A stretch of 64,000 nucleotides of DNA, taken from the NCBI GenBank assembly GCA_026129135.1, contig JAHCIQ010000004.1, positions 1 through 64,000 of the forward strand, written 5' to 3'. A program made the position numbers and the translations under genes. The DNA is from Cyanobacteria bacterium TGS_CYA1 (GTDB taxonomy: Bacteria > Cyanobacteriota > Vampirovibrionia > Obscuribacterales > Obscuribacteraceae). Under the pieces are notes generated by a model that was given only the letters and a program-made list of their open reading frames with translations, searched no databases and was not told the DNA's origin. How positions within the stretch are numbered: the first letter of the stretch is position 1; each line of letters starts with the position of its first letter. Shown here piece by piece: positions 34,815-43,337 of this stretch.

Positions 34815-35237
34815 ATGTCCGAAAATTCGATTGATTCGAGTGCCCCGGTGCAAATTCAGCTTATTTCTTTTGGATTTAAGCATTCTAAAACTCCGCATGC
34901 AAACCTTGTTCTGGATGTGCGCTTTCTCGACAATCCTTATTGGGTCGAAGGATTGCGTCCGCTCACCGGGCTCGATAAGCCCGTGCAAGATTATGTTTTG
35001 ACTCAAGAACTCGCGCAAAAGGCCCTGGACAATCTGGTCGGTCTTATAGAGTGTGCACTACCAGCGGTGATTGCCGGCAAATCTAACAAGCTCGTGGTGG
35101 CAATCGGATGCACTGGCGGACAGCATCGTTCTACAGCCATTGTCGAAGGTCTTTTTAAAAGATTGCAAAAGGATTTTCCTGGTTATGAAGTAATCAAAAA
35201 GCACAGCAACCTAGACGTGGCGGAAATGAAGGCATGA
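34815..35237 (+). CDS. Stand-alone RapZ C-terminal-domain protein
   Basis: The 140-residue protein matches only the C-terminal domain of RapZ (YvcJ): the SFGFKHSKTPHANLVLDVRFLDNP start, LRPLTGLDKPVQDYV and AIGCTGGQHRSTAIVE. The N-terminal P-loop kinase-like domain of full RapZ (about 280 residues) is absent. In E. coli this C-terminal domain binds sRNA and senses glucosamine-6-phosphate. Its conserved neighbour yvcK follows with a four-base overlap, so the ancestral rapZ-yvcK pairing is retained. Confidence 0.88.
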   Translation: MSENSIDSSAPVQIQLISFGFKHSKTPHANLVLDVRFLDNPYWVEGLRPLTGLDKPVQDYVLTQELAQKALDNLVGLIECALPAVIAGKSNKLVVAIGCTGGQHRSTAIVEGLFKRLQKDFPGYEVIKKHSNLDVAEMKA

Positions 35238-36637
35238 AAAAAGGTCCGCTATACCGCTTTAGATCATTGATGCTTCCAGGTTTGAAGCGCTGGATAGTCA
35301 TTTTGATGGCCGGTATTTTTGGAATAGTAATTGGCATTCTGCTCTTGCTTGGATATCACCCAATCGCAGTTTCAGGCGCTTTTTTGCGCGAGATGTTGGA
35401 ACATGCAACAGACGTAATTCCTCACAGAGCTTCAGGCATCGTGCTCATAAGTTTGAGTGGTGTCACGGTCGGCATTGCTATCATCAGAATGATAATTTCC
35501 ATTGTTCAAGCGTACGGACAAACAGAGTCAATCCCAGATGTTTTGTATAGAAGAAGACATTTAGAGCGCGGGCCAAAAGTAGTTGTTATCGGTGGTGGTA
35601 CTGGTCTTCCTACACTGCTTCGCGGAATGAAGCGCTATACCAATAATATTACTGCCATAGTTACAGTCGGTGACGATGGTGGTAGTTCAGGCAGATTGAG
35701 AGCCGAGCTTGGCGTTTTACCCCCAGGCGACATTAGAAACTGCATTACTGCTCTTGCTGATGAAGAAACGCTTGTAACCGAGCTCTTTAACTACAGATTC
35801 GAGTCGGGCGGCGGGCTTGAAGGGCATAGTTTCGGCAATTTGTTTTTGACTGCGCTCTATACACTTACCAAAGGCGATTTCTTGGAAGCGGTCAGAGTAG
35901 CCGGTCGTGTGCTCAATATGCGTGGTCGTGTATTGCCATCGACTCTCGAATCGATTCAGCTTGTAGCTGAGCTTGAAGATGGTCGAGTTATTGATGGTGA
36001 ATCGCACATTACCGAAGCTTGCGGTCGAATCAAAAAATTGAGACTCGAACCGGGACATTTAAAAGCCACTCCAGATGCGCTTGAAGCGATTAAATTTGCC
36101 GAGCTTATTGTAATTGCACCGGGAAGTCTTTATACGTCAATCATTCCAAACTTGCTCGTGCCAGGAGTAAGTGATGCAATCCGAAAATCGAAAGCCAAAA
36201 AAATCTATGTCTGCAATGTTTTGACTCAGGTTGGAGAAACGCTTGGATACACGGTTGGCGACCACGTTGCGGCTATTTTGGATCACGCAAGAGAGCCCGG
36301 CACCGAGTCTGAACTGGAAGCGATAGGTCCGCTTCTCGATGCGGTGCTGGTAAACAAGAAAGCTCCTGCTTTGACAGAAAACTCGCTATTTCAAGAGGTT
36401 CTGCTTGATTCGGATAGATTGAAAAATCTTTCAATCGAGCCTGTCACCGGAATCTTAATCGGCAAAAATTCTGGACATTATCATGATTCAGGCAAGCTGG
36501 CAAAAAATATCATGATCTGGTTTGGCCGAAAAAAAAAGGGAATCAAAAAGTCGGCTGACGAAACCTTAGTGGTAAACGAAGCCAAAGACCAAGAACCCCA
36601 GAGCGAAGAATCAAAAGCATTAGCTACAAGGAGATGA
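35234..36637 (+). CDS. yvcK: YvcK/CofD-like UDP-sugar-binding regulator, membrane-anchored
   Basis: The 467-residue protein has two N-terminal membrane segments (about 15-38 and 65-85), then the YvcK/CofD-like domain. This begins with VVVIGGGTGLPTLLRG, followed by VTVGDDGGSSGRLR and PPGDIRNCI. YvcK proteins bind UDP-GlcNAc or related sugars and link central carbon metabolism to cell-wall synthesis. A membrane anchor is present in some cyanobacterial and actinobacterial homologues. The tail after residue 430 is charged and probably disordered. Confidence 0.9.
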   Translation: MKKGPLYRFRSLMLPGLKRWIVILMAGIFGIVIGILLLLGYHPIAVSGAFLREMLEHATDVIPHRASGIVLISLSGVTVGIAIIRMIISIVQAYGQTESIPDVLYRRRHLERGPKVVVIGGGTGLPTLLRGMKRYTNNITAIVTVGDDGGSSGRLRAELGVLPPGDIRNCITALADEETLVTELFNYRFESGGGLEGHSFGNLFLTALYTLTKGDFLEAVRVAGRVLNMRGRVLPSTLESIQLVAELEDGRVIDGESHITEACGRIKKLRLEPGHLKATPDALEAIKFAELIVIAPGSLYTSIIPNLLVPGVSDAIRKSKAKKIYVCNVLTQVGETLGYTVGDHVAAILDHAREPGTESELEAIGPLLDAVLVNKKAPALTENSLFQEVLLDSDRLKNLSIEPVTGILIGKNSGHYHDSGKLAKNIMIWFGRKKKGIKKSADETLVVNEAKDQEPQSEESKALATRR

Positions 36638-36644
36638 TTAGAGA

Positions 36645-37151
36645 ATGAGCACCATACTCAGTGAATCCGATTTGAAGGAAAAAGTTGGACCGCCATTAGG
36701 AAAAATTGCAAATGGCGTTTATATCGTGACCACAAGAGATGGTGAAGAGTTGGATGGAATGTTGGCTACCTGGATTACGCAGGCTGCATTCGCACCGCCT
36801 ATGGTATCGGTCGGAATAAACAAATCTCGTCATATTGCAAGTCTTATGAATAAAGGTTCTGAGTTTGCAGTAAATATTTTGTCCAAAGAAAACATGGACA
36901 TATTCAAGAACTTCGCCAAGCCGGTGAAAACCCCAGAAGAAGCTCACGCCCGTTTTCAGGGTCTCGACAGAGTCGAGCATGCTGGTCCTCCAGTTTTCAA
37001 AAAAGCAATTGGCTATTTACTCTGCAAAGTCCACAATGTCGTAGACGCAGGCGATCATAATCTCGTTCTGGGCGAAGTAGTTGATGGCTCAATTCTGAAC
37101 ACGGAGCCCGAGTCGATGATTCACATTCGCAAAAACGGATTTCAGTACTAA
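36645..37151 (+). CDS. Flavin reductase-like (FMN-binding) protein
   Basis: The 168-residue protein has the split-barrel flavin-reductase fold. It has NGVYIVTTRDGEELDGM at the N-terminus, the TQAAFAPPMVSVGI segment that lines the FMN site, and FAVNILSKEN. Family members (flavoredoxin or high-molecular-weight rubredoxin type) reduce flavin or transfer electrons using NAD(P)H. It follows yvcK by seven bases and has its own AAGGAGAT site. The electron partner is not identified. Confidence 0.88.
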   Translation: MSTILSESDLKEKVGPPLGKIANGVYIVTTRDGEELDGMLATWITQAAFAPPMVSVGINKSRHIASLMNKGSEFAVNILSKENMDIFKNFAKPVKTPEEAHARFQGLDRVEHAGPPVFKKAIGYLLCKVHNVVDAGDHNLVLGEVVDGSILNTEPESMIHIRKNGFQY

Positions 37152-37167
37152 ATTCAACTAGATTTCA

Positions 37168-38103
37168 CTAAACTTGCAGATGCTCGGTCTTTTCATAAAG
37201 ATCGAGCAATTCACAGCCTTCGTTATAGCCTTGCATTATGAGCTTACGTGAGCGCTCGGGGTCGATTTCGAGCAATGTGGTATTGACTGGTTTGCGAGGT
37301 TGGAAAACTCGCACTTTCACATTCTTTCTACCGCGCGATTCTTCCGAACCGCCTGCTATCAATCTGTTGTACAGTTCGATTGAATGGACTTCTTTTCGGG
37401 CTGATGCGTCAAGGACAATGTCGAGGCAACGCACGAGCACTTCGAACATATTGACCGGACAGACATTAATTTGCTCGGGGTGCAAAAGCACCATATAAAC
37501 TTCATCTGCACCCAAATTTACAGCCATTTCCATAGGTGTGTTACGTACCAGTCCGCCATCTACCCAAAGTCCGGAGCCATGAATATGGCGAGGTGGAAAA
37601 GCCATAGGAATAGCTGATGTAGCCATCAACACATCCATTAATTCGTTTGTGGAAAAGATATCGTCGATAGTAATAAAGCGAGTCTCTAGACTGCATAAAT
37701 CGGTGGTGCACCAGCCGATTTTCATCGGGCTCTTCTTCAGTTTGTTCAAATCGAGTTCGCGTCTGAGCAGTGCCTCAAGCGGGCTTGTATCGAGCAGTCC
37801 CAGTTTGTGTCCCAGAATCAAACGTCCGATTTGTGGAGCGGATGGCAAAGAAAAAATGTCGCTGCTTTTTATGCTGCACCACAATTCCTCTAAGCGTTTC
37901 AATTGTCCTTGAGCGAGCAATGTGGCGTTTATGCCTCCAATACTCGTGCCAAAGGCCATATCGAATTCAAGACCGTGTTCAAAAAGAGCCTTTATGACCC
38001 CAACTTGATAGGCGCCGCGACCGCCACCACCTGGTAGAATCAAAGCCCGCACGGGCTTGTTTTCGGCGTTTGGGGCGTTGACTAATTCCTGGGTCTGTTC
38101 CAT
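37168..38103 (-). CDS. Patatin-like phospholipase
   Basis: The 311-residue protein has the patatin elements: oxyanion loop GGGGRGAYQVG (about 25-35), nucleophile Ser54 in GTSIGG, and the dyad aspartate in VDGGLVRNTP. These enzymes hydrolyse acyl ester bonds of membrane lipids. No signal peptide is visible, so it is likely cytoplasmic or membrane-peripheral. The frame extends to TTG 38106, one codon upstream of the chosen ATG. Confidence 0.9.
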   Translation of the reverse strand: MEQTQELVNAPNAENKPVRALILPGGGGRGAYQVGVIKALFEHGLEFDMAFGTSIGGINATLLAQGQLKRLEELWCSIKSSDIFSLPSAPQIGRLILGHKLGLLDTSPLEALLRRELDLNKLKKSPMKIGWCTTDLCSLETRFITIDDIFSTNELMDVLMATSAIPMAFPPRHIHGSGLWVDGGLVRNTPMEMAVNLGADEVYMVLLHPEQINVCPVNMFEVLVRCLDIVLDASARKEVHSIELYNRLIAGGSEESRGRKNVKVRVFQPRKPVNTTLLEIDPERSRKLIMQGYNEGCELLDLYEKTEHLQV

Positions 38104-38176
38104 CAAATAAAAAAGTCCTTGTAAGTCAAGTTTATACGATAATGTCGAGAATAAAGAGATCCGACCGGAAAAAATC

Positions 38177-38314
38177 TTGAGTTCTTATTTTCTTTCACCA
38201 ATATCGCAGGGACTGGAAGACCTTATAGTCTCTCTGCCAGCGCTTTATGCCTGTTGCATCGCCGATGTCGTGCGAGAAATCAGCAAGGATCTGGGCATCC
38301 CCCCTCCTTTCTAG
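38177..38314 (+). CDS. Possible 45-residue small protein
   Basis: From TTG 38177 behind GGAAAA, a 45-codon frame ends at TAG 38312-38314. It looks protein-like: a helical amphipathic SQGLEDLIVSLPALYACC stretch followed by DVVREISKDLGI. It lies in a 240-base region between patatin and the next frame that otherwise holds no gene. It could also be chance or the remnant of a longer gene. Low confidence. Confidence 0.3.
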   Translation: MSSYFLSPISQGLEDLIVSLPALYACCIADVVREISKDLGIPPPF

Positions 38315-38342
38315 ATTATCCTTGCCGCTTGCTTTCAAGAAG

Positions 38343-38786
38343 ATGGAAGCTGTATCGCAAAAGATACTTTTCATAGCTGGTTCTGCAGGAGCAATGAAAT
38401 GTTGGCCGGCAAAATACTGTCTGGAACTGGCAAATCGCATCAAACAATTGCAAATGGAGAGCGTGATAATTGGACGCCCCGACCAGTCTTTTGTAGTAGG
38501 CATGCTCTTTAGATATAACAGCATTTACCAGCGCCCTTTCGATAACTTGATTTGTCTCAAGACACCAGAATGTCTTGAGAAGTGTCTTATAAGTGAATTG
38601 AAGGGCGAGTTTCATTTACCGCTTGGATACAGCACGAGCGACGATTTTTACCAGCGTTCCTACTGGCAGACCTGGCACTGTCACGAGGAAGAAATAGACA
38701 AAAGGTGTATGGCACAGATATCTGTCGACACTGTATTTAATGCCGCGAAGGATTTAATGGACCGGGAAGTCAAGCCTATAAAATAG
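38343..38786 (+). CDS. Small cytoplasmic protein, unknown
   Basis: From ATG 38343 the frame gives 147 residues: QKILFIAGSAGAMKCWPA near the N-terminus and a Cys/Trp/His-rich C-terminal half with SYWQTWHCHEEEIDKRC. The frame remains open upstream to 38247, but the extra residues look non-coding and overlap the possible small protein. The start has a weak AAGAAG site. I do not recognise a family. It may be a real lineage-specific gene. Confidence 0.45.
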   Translation: MEAVSQKILFIAGSAGAMKCWPAKYCLELANRIKQLQMESVIIGRPDQSFVVGMLFRYNSIYQRPFDNLICLKTPECLEKCLISELKGEFHLPLGYSTSDDFYQRSYWQTWHCHEEEIDKRCMAQISVDTVFNAAKDLMDREVKPIK

Positions 38787-38826
38787 ACTTATAGATTTAT
38801 GGCTTTACGGCTTTGAGGATATCGAC

Positions 38827-39426
38827 GTGAATTTGTCTACTCTAATCGTGTGCGAAGACATCCAGGGCAAGCTCAAACAGCTTGAGGCGATTGTTTCTGG
38901 AAATGTCGACTTGAGTCATGCCGGATCAGCCCAGCGTCAGAATGCCAGAGAACGCGTGATGGAGCTTCATCCAAAACTAGTGTGGATAGATTTATCACCC
39001 GAACCTGAAGCCGGACTTGCTTTGCTAGCCGAGCTCAAACAACTTCATCCCGAGACGCATTTTCTTGTGTCCGTGGACACTTTAGATGGCGCTCTGGTCA
39101 AGAGTGCGATGAGTAAGGGCGCTGTCGATATTCTGGAAGACAAAGTGATTCGCGATCAACTTCCAGATGTGATTGGCCGTGTAGCGGCCAAAGAAATCGC
39201 GCACAAACAGGCTATGGACAAGCTCGAAGCGCAGCGTGAGCAGATGCGTCAAATGCGTGAGAAAAAGATGTCTGAAGATACAAGCCGCGCAAACGCTTCT
39301 GTGAGCCACATGCGCCAGACGTCTAACCAGATGGAATCGCAAGGCGCAATGAACCTGGTCTTGCTTGTAATTGCCGTTGCCCTCGCCATTGGTGGCGCAG
39401 TCTATTACATGATGATGCCTAAATGA
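38827..39426 (+). CDS. Tail-anchored receiver-like protein
   Basis: The 199-residue protein starts at GTG 38827 behind GAGG. Residues 1-115 resemble a response-regulator receiver fold: LSTLIVCEDIQGKLK, an aspartate in LVWIDLSPEPEAGL at the phosphoacceptor position, FLVSVDT and ILEDKV. A charged coiled coil follows (about 125-160), then a single C-terminal membrane helix (about 176-196) with only three residues after it. It looks like a CpaE/TadZ-type or pseudo-receiver scaffold fixed to the membrane. No kinase partner is adjacent. Confidence 0.72.
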   Translation: MNLSTLIVCEDIQGKLKQLEAIVSGNVDLSHAGSAQRQNARERVMELHPKLVWIDLSPEPEAGLALLAELKQLHPETHFLVSVDTLDGALVKSAMSKGAVDILEDKVIRDQLPDVIGRVAAKEIAHKQAMDKLEAQREQMRQMREKKMSEDTSRANASVSHMRQTSNQMESQGAMNLVLLVIAVALAIGGAVYYMMMPK

Positions 39427-39434
39427 ATTTGTAG

Positions 39435-40592
39435 TTAAGGCAAATATTTTTTGATTGTTGGTGCCAGTTTGTCTACGAGCTTGTAGCCACCAGAATGATT
39501 CATGTGGGCAGTGTCCCAGTAATCCATGCGATCGAATTGTGGATCAGCACCAACGTCTACGAAATCGGCACCACCAGCCTCGGCGAGTGCTCTTACTTCT
39601 TTGATATAAGCGTTGTAGAAGCCATCGGGCATGATACCGCGGTTGGAGTCGGACAGAGGCATGTTCACCACTATCAGTTTGACCCCTTTGTCTTTGCACA
39701 TAGATATGAGCTGCTTAGAAAAGCTCATTTGGGTAGCGAGCTTTTCGGTGTCGATGTTGCGATAACGCGATTTGTATTCTTTGACCGACAAATCCCAGAG
39801 GAATTTTGGATCTGGCAGAGCGCCCTGGTGTTGTACTGCGAATCCTTGTTGAGGTTTGTATTCAGTTTCAGTCACACCAAATAAACTGTTATAAGCTTTA
39901 TTGAAGCCTTTGCGCACTTCTTTTTGAGCGTACCAGCGTTGTCCATACAAATAAATTCCCTTGGACAAAATGAAGTCCAGTTTTTGCTGGAAGCTGGGTA
40001 GATACTGCTCTGCATACGGTCCTAGATTCTCCAGTCCAACCATGCGCTGAAAAGTTATTGTATTCATGGGGGATGCCAGTTCGGCATCATAAAAATCGCG
40101 TGGTGCAATACCCCAGACCGCAACTTTAGGAGTTTCGTTTGGTTTGAACAGCTCGTTTGCGAAAATGTAGACGTCTGAAGCCATTTGACCAAAAATGGCC
40201 AGGCTGAATACTTCGTATTTTTTATCGCCTGTGTTGAGCGCTTTCTCCAAGGCAAAAGAGCGATGGTGATGAAAAATATCACCTGTATTTTTTTTGTCGT
40301 TATTGAAGTCCATCGCCCAAAATGGATACATGACGATTGATGAGCCAAGCAAGGCTACGTCAGGTTTTTTTGGGAGGGCTCGATAATCTTTGATTGTGAT
40401 ATCAATAGAGCCTGTGCCATTCCAGATATTATTCGAATACGCACGGGGCGGACCAAGTATTGCAAGCATCACCACATTCACGATTAAGAACAAGCCAATG
40501 GCAAACACCGCGCTGTGCAAAATGAGCTTCGATTTTGCGATCGGAGCTTCTGGGTGTTGCTTTGGCTTATTAGGCTTGCTTAAGGTCTGCAC
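39435..40592 (-). CDS. Membrane-anchored SGNH-type hydrolase/acyltransferase-like protein
   Basis: The 385-residue protein has one N-terminal membrane helix (about 25-47) and an extracytoplasmic domain with SGNH-fold markers. The serine motif is LLGSSIVMYP near residue 80, a VVNMPLSD block lies near 305, and the DTAHMNHSGG Asp-His pair is near 360. It resembles the DUF1574/AlgX-like group implicated in O-acetylation or deacylation of surface glycans. It heads a minus-strand cluster with sugar epimerase and glycosyltransferase genes, which supports a glycan-modifying role. Confidence 0.75.
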   Translation of the reverse strand: MQTLSKPNKPKQHPEAPIAKSKLILHSAVFAIGLFLIVNVVMLAILGPPRAYSNNIWNGTGSIDITIKDYRALPKKPDVALLGSSIVMYPFWAMDFNNDKKNTGDIFHHHRSFALEKALNTGDKKYEVFSLAIFGQMASDVYIFANELFKPNETPKVAVWGIAPRDFYDAELASPMNTITFQRMVGLENLGPYAEQYLPSFQQKLDFILSKGIYLYGQRWYAQKEVRKGFNKAYNSLFGVTETEYKPQQGFAVQHQGALPDPKFLWDLSVKEYKSRYRNIDTEKLATQMSFSKQLISMCKDKGVKLIVVNMPLSDSNRGIMPDGFYNAYIKEVRALAEAGGADFVDVGADPQFDRMDYWDTAHMNHSGGYKLVDKLAPTIKKYLP

Positions 40593-40617
40593 AGGATTCC
40601 CTTGCTTGTGGTCTTGA

Positions 40618-41661
40618 CTATTCTAATGCTTCTTTAGAGGCTGAACCAGAGCCTTTTGATGAGTAAGCTTTAATGCGGTTGGATGAGTCGGATTTCTTAT
40701 TCTCCTGGTGCCAGGCTACCAGGGCGTCGATGCCTTTTTCGATACTGGTCATTGGTTTATAGCCTATAAGTTTCTGAGCTTTTTCTATATTTGCAAAAGT
40801 ATTGGTCACGTCTCCAGTTTGGCGCGGCTTGTAGACGATTTTGGCTTTTTTACCAAGCGAGTGCTCGATGCATTCGACCATTTTGGATAGTTTTACTGGC
40901 TCGCTGCGTCCCAGGTTGAGAATTTCAAAAATAGGCTCGCCTTTTGCCAGTTCCATCACGCTTTCGATACCACTTACGATATCGTCTATAAAAGTATAAT
41001 CGCGCATAGTGGTACCATCGCCATAGAGCTCTATGGGCTCATCGGCGTCGATTAATTTGCAAAACTTGTGAATAGCGAGATCTGGTCTTTGACGCGGTCC
41101 GTAGACGGTGAAAAAGCGCAGACAGACAGTCGATAGCTGGTGCGCAAAGAAGGCGGCGTGAGCAATCATTTCGCAAGCCACTTTCGATGCGGCATAAGGT
41201 GAAATGGGTCTGTCGGTAATATCGGTTTCTTTAAATGGCTCACCATCGCGTTCTCCATAGACCGAACTCGAAGATGCCATTGCGAAAAAGGGAGGTTTCT
41301 TTTGTGCCACCATGCAATCAATAAGTTTTTGGGTGCCAAGCACGTTTACATCCATATAAAGAGCAGGTTGTTCTATTGATGGACGAACACCAGCCATGGC
41401 TGCAAGATGCACTACTATGTCGAACGGTCCGTGGTTGAACGCTTCGGCTAAGTCGTCGACGTTTCTAATGTCGCCTTCGACAATTTTGTAGCGCTCATGT
41501 TTGAGAAGATATTCGATGTTCTTGCGTTTTACATCGGGGTTGTAGAAGTTGTTGAAATTATCCAGTGCCACCACGCTATCGCCTTTAGCTATGCAGCGCT
41601 CAGAAAGATGGCTACCTATAAACCCAGCGCCGCCTGTTATCAAAATTCTTCTTCCAGTCAT
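40618..41661 (-). CDS. NAD-dependent nucleotide-sugar epimerase (UDP-glucuronate 4-epimerase-like)
   Basis: The 347-residue extended SDR enzyme has an N-terminal GGAGFIGSH NAD-binding motif, the ALDNFNNFYNPDVKRKN stretch and the LAAMAGVRPSIE segment typical of UDP-glucuronate 4-epimerases. It also has SSSSVYG and the catalytic YAASK. It would interconvert UDP-glucuronate and UDP-galacturonate or similar sugars for envelope polysaccharide. A Ser-rich tail after residue 325 is unusual. The gene is four bases from the transferase gene upstream. Confidence 0.88.
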   Translation of the reverse strand: MTGRRILITGGAGFIGSHLSERCIAKGDSVVALDNFNNFYNPDVKRKNIEYLLKHERYKIVEGDIRNVDDLAEAFNHGPFDIVVHLAAMAGVRPSIEQPALYMDVNVLGTQKLIDCMVAQKKPPFFAMASSSSVYGERDGEPFKETDITDRPISPYAASKVACEMIAHAAFFAHQLSTVCLRFFTVYGPRQRPDLAIHKFCKLIDADEPIELYGDGTTMRDYTFIDDIVSGIESVMELAKGEPIFEILNLGRSEPVKLSKMVECIEHSLGKKAKIVYKPRQTGDVTNTFANIEKAQKLIGYKPMTSIEKGIDALVAWHQENKKSDSSNRIKAYSSKGSGSASKEALE

Positions 41662-41664
41662 TAT

Positions 41665-43335
41665 TTAGAGCTCCGGCGTTTTTTCTACTTGAGCAAAAAT
41701 ATAACGGCCTTGTTTAACCCTGATTTTGAAGCGCTTTCCAAGAACATTTTTGAGTTCGGGCTCTTTGTCAGAACGCGCGATTAAGTAGGCAGACTTTATC
41801 GCTGGTGCTGCTTTTTCCATCGCTGGCAAATCTTGTATCACTTCTACTTTTCGCAAAGCATAGAATGGGGCAGAAGGCTTTCTCACTTGATAAATAATAA
41901 TGGGCTCGCTCGATTTTGCTGCGTATTGAACGAAGCTCAAAGGCGTTTCTTCCCAGTCTTTTATAAAGATGCCAATCGCATTAGGACCAGCAAAAACAAC
42001 ACAACCAATCATCAATGTACCAAGTGCAAGTAGCGATGGTGTCAATGTTTTGGTCAGGCGCGAAAAGACTAGACAGAGAAACGAAACTGTCCCGATTAGA
42101 AATGCGGCACCGACTATTTCATAGGCAAGTGCAAGGGGACAATCACGAATTCTGTCCACTATATATGGTGCTGCAAAAACTGCTGCAACAGAAGCTATAG
42201 ATAAAGTTCCAAATCCTAATTGTACTGGCCAGTAAATTTTCTTCTTCAACAAATAGCTTACGCCAAGCGCTGCAAGAATGGCGTTGGCTGGAAAAGCAGG
42301 CAATGTATAAGGCAATAATTTAGAGACGCTGGAGCTGAAAAACAGCAAAATCACAAGCGACAGCACACCTGCAAACAAACCGAATCGAGCTTTCTGAGAA
42401 AGAGGCTTGCCTGGTCTTAAATACTTGAAGTATGCCACTGGAAGAAGCAATGTCCAAGGCATGAAGCCACCATACATAGCAGCAAAGTGATACCACCATG
42501 GGTATTTGTGATCGACCACGCTCGTGTAGCGTTGCAAGTTTTCGCGGACCAAGAAGGCGTGATAATACTCACCTTTGGTGACATATATTTCGTAGCAAAA
42601 CCACGGCAGTGCGATAGCTCCAACTACCAGTGCTCCGGCAATTGGATTGTAATACTTTAGAGCTGGCCACAAATCTCTGTTTATAAGATGATAGCAAAAC
42701 AAGACTGCAACACACAAAATGACAGCAACAGGACCTTTAGTCATAACACCAAGTCCGAGCAAACACCAGGCAAGCCACTTGTACGATTGCAATTTTTGCT
42801 CATACGAGTGAAAGAAACTGAAAAGACTTCCAGTGACGAAGAGTGCAAGCGGAATGTCTGTAATAGCCAGTTTTGACGACGCTAGATAAAGAGGTGCTGT
42901 AATCAAAAATATCGAAGCCAATAAAGCAGTCTTTTTATTGATGTATTTCTGAACTAAAAGATAAGTGGCACCAACCATGATAGATCCGCATGCAGCGCTA
43001 AATATGCGAGCTGCCCATTCGGTGACTCCAAATGCTTTGTAAGCCATTGCCATTGCCCAGATACACAATGGCGGTTTGGTGTAGCGAACTTGATAATTTA
43101 AATAAGTAGTGACATATTCTCCAAGCTCATTCATCTCACGTGCAGGCTCTGCATAGAGAGCCTCGTCTGGATTGAAGAGCGGAAATTTATCGAGCCACGA
43201 AAAATAAGTCAAACAGGCAAGACTGAAAACAAGCGTAAACAAAAGCAGGTTTTGCCAGTCATGTTTTCTTTCAGCCGCCTTAGGTTCTGCCAGAGACGGA
43301 GCTGTGATTGTCGGTTTGGTGGAACCTGCGATCAT
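41665..43335 (-). CDS. ArnT/PMT-family lipid-linked glycosyltransferase
   Basis: The 556-residue protein has about 12-13 membrane segments and the GT-C motif FPLFNPDEALYAEPAREM in the first periplasmic loop, with acidic residues that serve in catalysis. The YTKPPLCIWAMAMAYK stretch matches PMT_2/ArnT-like enzymes. These move a sugar from a polyprenyl-phosphate carrier to lipid A or to protein. The neighbouring GT2 gene could supply the polyprenyl-phosphate sugar, and the epimerase could supply the nucleotide sugar. The acceptor is unknown. Confidence 0.88.
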   Translation of the reverse strand: MIAGSTKPTITAPSLAEPKAAERKHDWQNLLLFTLVFSLACLTYFSWLDKFPLFNPDEALYAEPAREMNELGEYVTTYLNYQVRYTKPPLCIWAMAMAYKAFGVTEWAARIFSAACGSIMVGATYLLVQKYINKKTALLASIFLITAPLYLASSKLAITDIPLALFVTGSLFSFFHSYEQKLQSYKWLAWCLLGLGVMTKGPVAVILCVAVLFCYHLINRDLWPALKYYNPIAGALVVGAIALPWFCYEIYVTKGEYYHAFLVRENLQRYTSVVDHKYPWWYHFAAMYGGFMPWTLLLPVAYFKYLRPGKPLSQKARFGLFAGVLSLVILLFFSSSVSKLLPYTLPAFPANAILAALGVSYLLKKKIYWPVQLGFGTLSIASVAAVFAAPYIVDRIRDCPLALAYEIVGAAFLIGTVSFLCLVFSRLTKTLTPSLLALGTLMIGCVVFAGPNAIGIFIKDWEETPLSFVQYAAKSSEPIIIYQVRKPSAPFYALRKVEVIQDLPAMEKAAPAIKSAYLIARSDKEPELKNVLGKRFKIRVKQGRYIFAQVEKTPEL

Positions 43336-43337
43336 TG

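Noticed and set aside
38195-38524. Minus-strand frame opposite the small-gene region
   Set aside because: It has low protein-like character and no ribosome-binding site; the plus-strand frames are better, although also uncertain.
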